29,731 bases of DNA, from NCBI GenBank assembly GCA_002309305.1, contig DBWR01000074.1, positions 1-29,731 of the forward strand. The letters run 5' to 3'. The notes under the pieces were generated by a model that searched no databases, had not been told where the DNA came from, and saw nothing but the letters and a program-made list of their open reading frames with translations. Position 1 is the stretch's first letter. Each line of letters begins with the position of its first letter. Both the position numbers and the translations under genes were made by a program. The stretch comes from Treponema sp. UBA1233. GTDB lineage: Bacteria > Spirochaetota > Spirochaetia > Treponematales > Treponemataceae. Below are positions 24,066 through 29,731 of this stretch, in pieces.

Positions 24066-25186
24066 TGAAAGACAACTCACCTCAGACCGAAGGCACGGAA
24101 GCCTGGTACACGTATGACGGTCAGGATAATGACGTTATTGTGGCCACCAGGGTACGACTTGCACGAAACCTTGCAGATTTTCCCTTCCCGGAACATTTGC
24201 GTCCCGGAGATGACGAAAGGATTATTTCAATTGTATTCGATGCTTTCAACCAGATGCCTGACGGAGATTTTTTCCAGGCTGTGACCATGGACAAGCTCGA
24301 CACCCTTGGCTGGCGGATACTTCACGAAAGGGGTGCGCTTGACGTTCACGGTTCAAAAAAAGAAGGCCTTGTCCTCCGCAATGACGGAAAGCTGTCATGT
24401 ACGGTAAACTCCGGTGATCACGTTCAGATAAAGGCGTTTGCAACCGGACTTGATTTGGACCAGACAATGCGCATGGCAACTTCTGTTGATTCACTATTGC
24501 AGTCAAAGATTCAGTTTGCGGCAAGCTATGATTTCGGTTACCTTACGGCCAACACTTGGGATGCGGGAAGTGGAATGAAGATTTCACTCAGAATGCATCT
24601 TCCGTCTGTGGCGGCAATGGGAGGCATCAGGTCACTTGCATCGATGGTCATGTCGGAAGGCTTTTCCTTTACGGCAACATATGGCAACGGCGGATATAAC
24701 AATGTGGACGGTTCCGGTGGGAAAGGTTCGTCCCTTGGTTCGTATTATACTCTGGATACGGTTAACAGCCAGTCTGGAACTGAACTTGATCAAATGAGCG
24801 CTGTGGTTTCCATGGCGGCCAAAATCAAGGACATGGAAAGGACAAGTCGTGATGAATGCAAGATGAACAGTACTACTAGCGTAAAAAACTACATGTACCG
24901 TGCTGTTGCCCTTGCAAGATCCAGCATGTTCGTTTCCCTGCGCGAGGCGATTTCCATAATCAGCGGCGTAAAATGGGGAAAGGATATGGGCTTTTTGACC
25001 GGAATTGACGATACTGAATTACACGCCCTTTTGTACAGAATACAGGAGGGGCATCTTGAGTATGTCCTTAAAAACGGTATTTTCCATTTTGAAAAGGACG
25101 TAAAGGATGTGCCGCAGAAGAAAAATGAAAGGCTCAGGGCTTTGATTTTGCAGGAAGCCTTTCAGGACATTAAACTGGCCCTCTAG
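24065..25186 (+). CDS. mcsB: McsB-like protein-arginine kinase homologue with altered active site
   Basis: 373 residues with the ATP:guanido phosphotransferase fold: VIVATRVRLARN (24-35, keeping the nucleotide-binding Arg pair), FGYLTANTWDAGSGMKISLR (157-176) and MHLPSVAAM. Compared with B. subtilis McsB as I recall it, the catalytic NEEDH is NSGDH (115-119), losing both acidic residues before Asp. The CPTNxGT signature becomes NTWDAGS, so the conserved Cys is Asn163. The Arg before YGEG (VRGIYGEG) becomes Thr (TATYGNG), and the C-terminal Arg-Asp phosphoarginine pocket (NERD) is not matched. It may be a pseudokinase, a kinase with a different mechanism, or an adaptor for ClpC. Position between mcsA and clpC supports orthology. 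Confidence 0.85.
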   Translation: MKDNSPQTEGTEAWYTYDGQDNDVIVATRVRLARNLADFPFPEHLRPGDDERIISIVFDAFNQMPDGDFFQAVTMDKLDTLGWRILHERGALDVHGSKKEGLVLRNDGKLSCTVNSGDHVQIKAFATGLDLDQTMRMATSVDSLLQSKIQFAASYDFGYLTANTWDAGSGMKISLRMHLPSVAAMGGIRSLASMVMSEGFSFTATYGNGGYNNVDGSGGKGSSLGSYYTLDTVNSQSGTELDQMSAVVSMAAKIKDMERTSRDECKMNSTTSVKNYMYRAVALARSSMFVSLREAISIISGVKWGKDMGFLTGIDDTELHALLYRIQEGHLEYVLKNGIFHFEKDVKDVPQKKNERLRALILQEAFQDIKLAL

Positions 25187-25204
25187 GGCTCTAGGAGTTG
25201 GGAA

Positions 25205-27784
25205 ATGATAAGAGGTCCTTCACCTCGCGTACAGAGGATTATTTCGGTTCTTGCACCCGAAGAAGCATATAATTTTGGCAGCAGCCAGCTTGATGTGGAG
25301 CACATGGTTCTTGCACTGCTGAAGTCTGCCGACGGTTTGGGATACATCGTCCTCAAGGCACTTAAGATAAACGTGCTCATGCTTCAGACTACAATTGAAC
25401 AGAGCATGCCGGCCAGAATTTCCAATACGGCCCTGTATGATTTGCCACGTTCTGCAAGGCTTTCTGCATTGATGGAAGTTGCTGGGGTAGAGGCAAGGAT
25501 TACCAGGTCTGACTACATAGGTACCGAACACATCCTGCTTGCGGCAATTCGCGAGGAAAAATCCATCGTAAAGACTTTTTTTGAACGGGCAGGCATTACG
25601 CTTGATCAGGCAAGACAGTGCGCCATGGAAATCCAGAAGAAGGTTCCTTCATCAGCAAAACTGGACGGAAATTCCACACCATATTCAGAGCCGGTTCCCA
25701 CGATGTCTGACGGAAGTTCACAGAAGAAAAAGAGTGCGGACAGCATACTTCAGCAGTTCAGCCGTGACCTTACGGAAATTGCACGTGATTCAGATACGGA
25801 TCCTGTTGTAGGAAGAGAACAGGAGATAAGCCGCATAGTGCAAACTCTCAGCCGCAGGAGCAAAAACAATCCGATTCTTGTTGGAGAGCCTGGTGTCGGA
25901 AAAACCGCCATAGTAGAAGGCCTTGCACAAAGGATAGTAAAGGGAAATGTTCCGCGTGGACTCTTAAAGAAGCGCATACTCTGTCTGGACCTTGCCGCAA
26001 TGATAGCCGGAACAAAATACCGCGGTGACTTTGAGGAAAGGATGAAGAGGGTGATGAAGGAAGTCAAGGAAAACCGTGACATAATCCTCTTTGTTGACGA
26101 AATACACACGATAATCGGAGCCGGAGGACCGGAAGGTTCAATGGAGGCTAGCAACATGATAAAGCCCGCCCTGAGCCGTGGAGAAATACAGATAATCGGA
26201 GCCACAACCTTAAAGGAATACCGTAACCGTCTGGAGCGTGATACGGCCCTTACGCGAAGGTTCCAGATGATTATGATAAACGAACCCAGCGATGCGGAAA
26301 CGGAACAGATGCTGGAAGGACTCAAGACAAAGTTTGAAGACTTCCACCATGTGCGCTACGATGATGACGTAATAAAGGCCACGGTAAAATACAGCCGCCG
26401 CTACATTCAGGAAAGGTGTCTGCCCGACAAGGCGATAGACGTTCTGGACGAAGCCGGTGCCGCAAAGAAGATTCAAAATGAACAGAGGCCGGTGGAACTT
26501 GAACAGCTGGAAAAGACCATCGATGAGCTTATAGAAGAAAAGAGGAATCTGGTTCAGGAACAGGACTACGAACAGGCCGCCTATGTGCGTGACAAGGTTT
26601 CCCACCTAAGGAAGCAGCTTGACGAATACAACACTGCACTCAGGGCTCAGGACGCAAGGGTAAGGACCAGGGTCACGGTGCAGGACATTTGTTCCGTCAT
26701 TTCCGGCATGACAGGAATCCCGATAGAAAAACTTGATGCCGACGAAAGCAAAAAACTCCTTCAGATGGAGGATACACTCAAAAAGGATGTCATCGGTCAG
26801 GATAAGGCTATTTCCGTAATCAGTTCCGCAGTAAGAAGAAGCCGCTCAGGTGTCTCATCCCTAAAGAGGCCGATTGGATCATTCATATTCCTGGGACCAA
26901 CAGGTGTGGGAAAAACACAGCTTGCAAAGGCTCTAGCAAAATTCCTGTTTGGAAGCGAGGATGCCCTTATCCGCTTTGACATGAGCGAATTCAGCGACAA
27001 ATATACTTCATCATCTTTAATCGGAGCGCCACCAGGATACATCGGTCACGAAGAGGGAGGCCGCCTTACCGAAAAAGTCAGGCAGAAACCGTATTCAGTT
27101 GTTTTGTTTGACGAAATTGAAAAAGCCGACCCGCAGATATTCAACCTTCTGCTTCAGATTTTTGAAGAAGGTGAGCTGTCGGATACACAGAACCACACCG
27201 TAAGCTTTAAGAACACCCTGGTGATTTTGACAAGCAATGCCGGAGTACGCAACATCAATGCGGAATCAAAACTGGGCTTTGCATCCAGCAAGGACGGAAT
27301 ACTGCCCCACGACGAAATGGAGCAGAACGCCATGGAAGAACTGAAGCACATAATGTCTCCTGAGCTCATAAACCGCATTGACGATGTAATCGTGTTCAAC
27401 GCATTGGGTAAAAAGGAAATCAGCAGCATACTCGACATTCAAATCAGGGAGCTGGAAGAACGGATTGCCGAACAGGGACTTACAATCTCCGTAAAGCCAA
27501 AGGCACGCGAATATATGGTTGAGCATGGTTATGACCAGCTGATGGGAGCCCGACCGATGAGGCGCCTGATTCAGCAGGAAATTGAAGACCAGCTTGCAAC
27601 CCTCATACTTTCCGGCAAGGGGAAAAACAGTTCCCGCGTTGTAATCGAATGCAAGAATGACAAGCTCAAGGTATCATTTGCAGATGCGGGAGGCGTAAAA
27701 AAACTGACGAACATTTCAGACGAAGCCCATCCCCTTAAAATTGAAGGATCTCATCCCATGGAATATATGGAGCAAACGGAATAA
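25205..27784 (+). CDS. clpC: ClpC, AAA+ unfoldase of the ClpCP protease
   Basis: 859 residues: a double Clp-N domain (1-145), first AAA+ module with Walker A GEPGVGKT (227-234), a middle domain carrying a UVR-like segment (EQDYEQAAYVRDKVSHLRKQ), second AAA+ module with GPTGVGKT (564-571), and the ClpP-docking tripeptide LGF (690-692). The UVR motif in the middle domain marks ClpC, not ClpA or ClpB. Glu32 in VEHM and Glu108 in GTEHI match the two glutamates that bind phosphoarginine in B. subtilis ClpC. The protein unfolds substrates for ClpP, with McsB and McsA as adaptors. Ribosome binding site AGGAG; 18 bases after mcsB. Confidence 0.95.
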   Translation: MIRGPSPRVQRIISVLAPEEAYNFGSSQLDVEHMVLALLKSADGLGYIVLKALKINVLMLQTTIEQSMPARISNTALYDLPRSARLSALMEVAGVEARITRSDYIGTEHILLAAIREEKSIVKTFFERAGITLDQARQCAMEIQKKVPSSAKLDGNSTPYSEPVPTMSDGSSQKKKSADSILQQFSRDLTEIARDSDTDPVVGREQEISRIVQTLSRRSKNNPILVGEPGVGKTAIVEGLAQRIVKGNVPRGLLKKRILCLDLAAMIAGTKYRGDFEERMKRVMKEVKENRDIILFVDEIHTIIGAGGPEGSMEASNMIKPALSRGEIQIIGATTLKEYRNRLERDTALTRRFQMIMINEPSDAETEQMLEGLKTKFEDFHHVRYDDDVIKATVKYSRRYIQERCLPDKAIDVLDEAGAAKKIQNEQRPVELEQLEKTIDELIEEKRNLVQEQDYEQAAYVRDKVSHLRKQLDEYNTALRAQDARVRTRVTVQDICSVISGMTGIPIEKLDADESKKLLQMEDTLKKDVIGQDKAISVISSAVRRSRSGVSSLKRPIGSFIFLGPTGVGKTQLAKALAKFLFGSEDALIRFDMSEFSDKYTSSSLIGAPPGYIGHEEGGRLTEKVRQKPYSVVLFDEIEKADPQIFNLLLQIFEEGELSDTQNHTVSFKNTLVILTSNAGVRNINAESKLGFASSKDGILPHDEMEQNAMEELKHIMSPELINRIDDVIVFNALGKKEISSILDIQIRELEERIAEQGLTISVKPKAREYMVEHGYDQLMGARPMRRLIQQEIEDQLATLILSGKGKNSSRVVIECKNDKLKVSFADAGGVKKLTNISDEAHPLKIEGSHPMEYMEQTE

Positions 27785-27796
27785 CAGGAGTTCAAC

Positions 27797-28405
27797 ATGA
27801 AGGAATTTTTGCCCTACGATACAGTCAGAAATGATGCTCTTCTTCTTGCACACAAGATTTATCAGGAGGACGGTTTTGTTCCGGACGTAATTTATGCGTC
27901 ATTGCGTGGTGGTGCATACATGGCCAATATCCTGAGCGAATACTACAAGGTGGCACTCAAGAGGCACAAGCCTGTTTTGTATGCGGCAGTTGTGGCACGT
28001 TCCTATACCGACGTAAAGCAGCATGATGCGGTTCGTGTGGACGGCTGGACCTACTCTCCGGACTATCTGAGGCAGGGCGACAACGTAATGCTTGTGGACG
28101 ACATCTACGACTCAGGAAAGACATTGAACTATCTTGTGGGAGTCCTTTTGGAAAAGGGAATTCCCCGCGAAAACATCAAGGTTGTGGTGCATGACTACAA
28201 GGTCTACAAATACAAGGAGGCGCTTCCAATCGTTCCCGACTACTGGTGCCGCAAGCTTGACGTGGACAAACCTGAAAACAATACCTGGATAAATTACAAC
28301 AGCCATGAGCTTGTGGGGCTTACAAAAGAAGAGCTTGAAAACAACTTTTATAAACCATATCCTGAATTAAGGAAGGTGCTTGAGCCGATTTTTGCCGATA
28401 AATAA
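27797..28405 (+). CDS. Phosphoribosyltransferase-family protein (HPRT/XPRT type)
   Basis: 202 residues. The PRPP-binding motif VMLVDDIYDSGKT (98-109) carries the two acidic residues and the Gly-Lys-Thr of type I phosphoribosyltransferases. An early DVIYASLRGGAYMANILSEY (30-49) matches the PPi loop. The longer C-terminus, ending in a Tyr-rich segment, resembles xanthine or hypoxanthine phosphoribosyltransferase-like proteins for purine salvage; the base specificity is not evident. Start supported by CAGGAG at the usual spacing. It lies 12 bases after clpC and probably shares its transcript. Confidence 0.82.
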   Translation: MKEFLPYDTVRNDALLLAHKIYQEDGFVPDVIYASLRGGAYMANILSEYYKVALKRHKPVLYAAVVARSYTDVKQHDAVRVDGWTYSPDYLRQGDNVMLVDDIYDSGKTLNYLVGVLLEKGIPRENIKVVVHDYKVYKYKEALPIVPDYWCRKLDVDKPENNTWINYNSHELVGLTKEELENNFYKPYPELRKVLEPIFADK

Positions 28406-28430
28406 AGAGTATTTCTAAATGGAGGCTTAA

Positions 28431-29462
28431 ATGGCTTTTAAGAGAGCAGGGCTGCGGATTTCCATTTTTCTGACCTTTGTTTTTTGCTGTCAGATTGCCG
28501 TGGCGCTGGATGTTCAGGAAATCATACCTTACTCAATTGACCGCGACGGAACCTTTACCTTTACCGGTGATTTTTTGATTTATCAGATAGACGATGAATA
28601 CTGGTCTGCGGATAAGACTCCAAGAAAGCTTGACATGAGGCAGGACCACATTGTCCGCTGGCAGTCAATGGCATACGAGGAAGGAAATCCCGTATCATCA
28701 AAGAAAATAATGAGGCATGGGGCAGACATCTATGTAGGCTCAACTTCCTCAAGAGACAGGCAATACCCTGCCGGTTCAATTCAAAATCCATATCAGACCA
28801 TTGAAGAAGCATTGGCCCTTGCAAACGAGGGGTACCTGTGTAAGGTTCATCTGGTGTCCGATATGGAAATGGAAAGGTCATTTACGCTGACTCAGGATTG
28901 CACGATAGACGGAGCGGATCATACCCTCTGTTTTATTGACGATGCGGTTCTGTTTGTTCAGGATGCGGATGTTCAGCTTGAATTGTGTGTCCTGAAAAAG
29001 GAAAGTAACGCTTCCTCTGACCGGATTATTGATGCAAAAGGATCAAGCCTGAGTTTTTATGACTGTGAACTTATCGGAAACTTTTTGGAAACTGCCTCTA
29101 TGGTGGATCTTAAGGACAGCCGTTTAAGCTTTAATGGCGGTGGTCTGACAATGCAGAGCAAAGAATATGCGGTCCTGGTCAATTCGAGGGATTCCGCCGT
29201 ATCAATAAATGAATCAAGGTTGACATGTACAGGTGTTCATGCCACAGCCCTGAGTGTCAATGGAGGCTCATGCTCTCTGACAAACAGCTCATGCACATTG
29301 TGGGGTGAGCTTGGACGCATGATAGAAGCCAGCGGAACCAGACTTTCACTTTACGGAAACAGTTTTACGGGGCATCTTACAAAAGGCGACGGTCGTTCTC
29401 TGTATGTAGATGAAATATGTACTGTGATTCAGGATGAAGATAATGTCGAGGTGTTTGATTAA
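28431..29462 (+). CDS. Secreted right-handed beta-helix-like protein
   Basis: 343 residues with a signal peptide (about 1-26, VALD). From about residue 100 it carries GADIYVGSTSSRDRQYPAGS then NPYQTIEEALALAN, the start pattern of DUF1565/pectate-lyase-like beta-helix proteins (the G-T-x-x-P-y-x-T-i-x-x-A motif). Short beta rungs follow, such as CTIDGADHTLCF, SLSFYDCELIG, SAVSINESRLTC and CSLTNSSCTLWG. These folds often act on or bind polysaccharides, but no catalytic residues are recognised. Start at GGAGG; its stop overlaps the next ATG by one base. Confidence 0.75.
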   Translation: MAFKRAGLRISIFLTFVFCCQIAVALDVQEIIPYSIDRDGTFTFTGDFLIYQIDDEYWSADKTPRKLDMRQDHIVRWQSMAYEEGNPVSSKKIMRHGADIYVGSTSSRDRQYPAGSIQNPYQTIEEALALANEGYLCKVHLVSDMEMERSFTLTQDCTIDGADHTLCFIDDAVLFVQDADVQLELCVLKKESNASSDRIIDAKGSSLSFYDCELIGNFLETASMVDLKDSRLSFNGGGLTMQSKEYAVLVNSRDSAVSINESRLTCTGVHATALSVNGGSCSLTNSSCTLWGELGRMIEASGTRLSLYGNSFTGHLTKGDGRSLYVDEICTVIQDEDNVEVFD

Positions 29463-29731
29463 TGTCCGGTTTATTGGCAGGCCTTGATGAAGCGGGAAGG
29501 GGACCTCTGGCAGGCCCTGTTGTAGCCGCATGTGTCGTATTAAGTCCTGGTTTTCCTGTTGAAATTTTGGGTGACAGCAAAAAGCTTTCCGAGAGAAAAA
29601 GAAACATGGCAGAAAAAATCATAAAGGAAAAATGCCTCTGGGGTGTTGCCCGCGTTGAACACGATGAAATTGACAGAATCAACATCCTGAATGCAAGCCT
29701 CCTTGCCATGAAAAAAGCATACGAAAAGATG
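29462..29731 (+). CDS. rnhB: Ribonuclease HII, N-terminal 90 residues (3' truncated by window)
   Basis: The frame starts with MSGLLAGLDEAGRGPLAGPV, the RNase HII metal-binding segment, with Asp9 and Glu10 as the first two catalytic acids. It continues with GDSKKLSERKR, the conserved DSKxLS loop, and proceeds open to the last base of the window. RNase HII cleaves RNA in RNA:DNA hybrids, removing misincorporated ribonucleotides and primers. The ATG shares its A with the preceding gene's TAA. Confidence 0.95.
   Translation, partial: MSGLLAGLDEAGRGPLAGPVVAACVVLSPGFPVEILGDSKKLSERKRNMAEKIIKEKCLWGVARVEHDEIDRINILNASLLAMKKAYEKM

Noticed and set aside
26210..26605. Long antisense frames inside clpC, such as 26210-26605
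   Set aside because: They are shadows of a strongly conserved gene on the other strand and have no motif or ribosome binding site.

Overview
The window reads as chromosomal DNA of a spirochaete, most likely a Treponema-type bacterium. This is inferred from the order pgpH-ybeY-tlyC-TPR protein, a Lol lipoprotein-release cassette, many signal-peptide proteins with spirochaete-style hydrophobic leaders, and a moderate GC content. I could run no database search, so genus level is an inference. No rRNA, tRNA, transposase, integrase or CRISPR array is visible.

Region by region. 1-3733 (+): the tail of a PgpH-type 7TM-HD phosphodiesterase, then ybeY, a TlyC/CorC-type CBS protein and a large secreted TPR protein, ending at a strong hairpin. 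3734-14058: an AT-rich accessory island. It holds a tandem array of secreted paralogues, most ending in the motif WPRHADGSCDYDG. They are interleaved with a YARHG-domain scrap, heptamer repeats, a truncated paralogue, a MATE transporter, a headless MIF/tautomerase fragment, two membrane-anchored family members and a discoidin-like protein. 14059-15415: a divergent pair, a secreted FN3-like/TPR protein (-) and an orphan Cas2-fold protein (+) with an apparently leaderless promoter.

15436-23456 (+) is a housekeeping run: prfB with its programmed +1 frameshift, a PEGA-like membrane protein, ftsY, an unrecognised protein with repeat-like segments, and a lolC/E-lolD-lolC/E transporter whose genes overlap. 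23529-27784 (+) is an mcsA-mcsB-clpC proteolysis operon without ctsR beside it. Its McsB lacks catalytic residues that define the arginine kinase, while ClpC keeps the phosphoarginine-pocket glutamates. 27797 to the right edge (+): a phosphoribosyltransferase, a secreted beta-helix-like protein, and the start of rnhB.

The most unusual part is the island at 3841-12753. Its genes look assembled from modules: variable AT-rich N-terminal parts and a conserved, GC-richer C-terminal segment. At three junctions the DNA coding for a Lys-rich tail also supplies the ribosome binding site and ATGA overlap for the next gene. Around one gene, near-identical repeats and a 7-bp tandem repeat give an obvious route for duplication or deletion. 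The function of the family is unknown.
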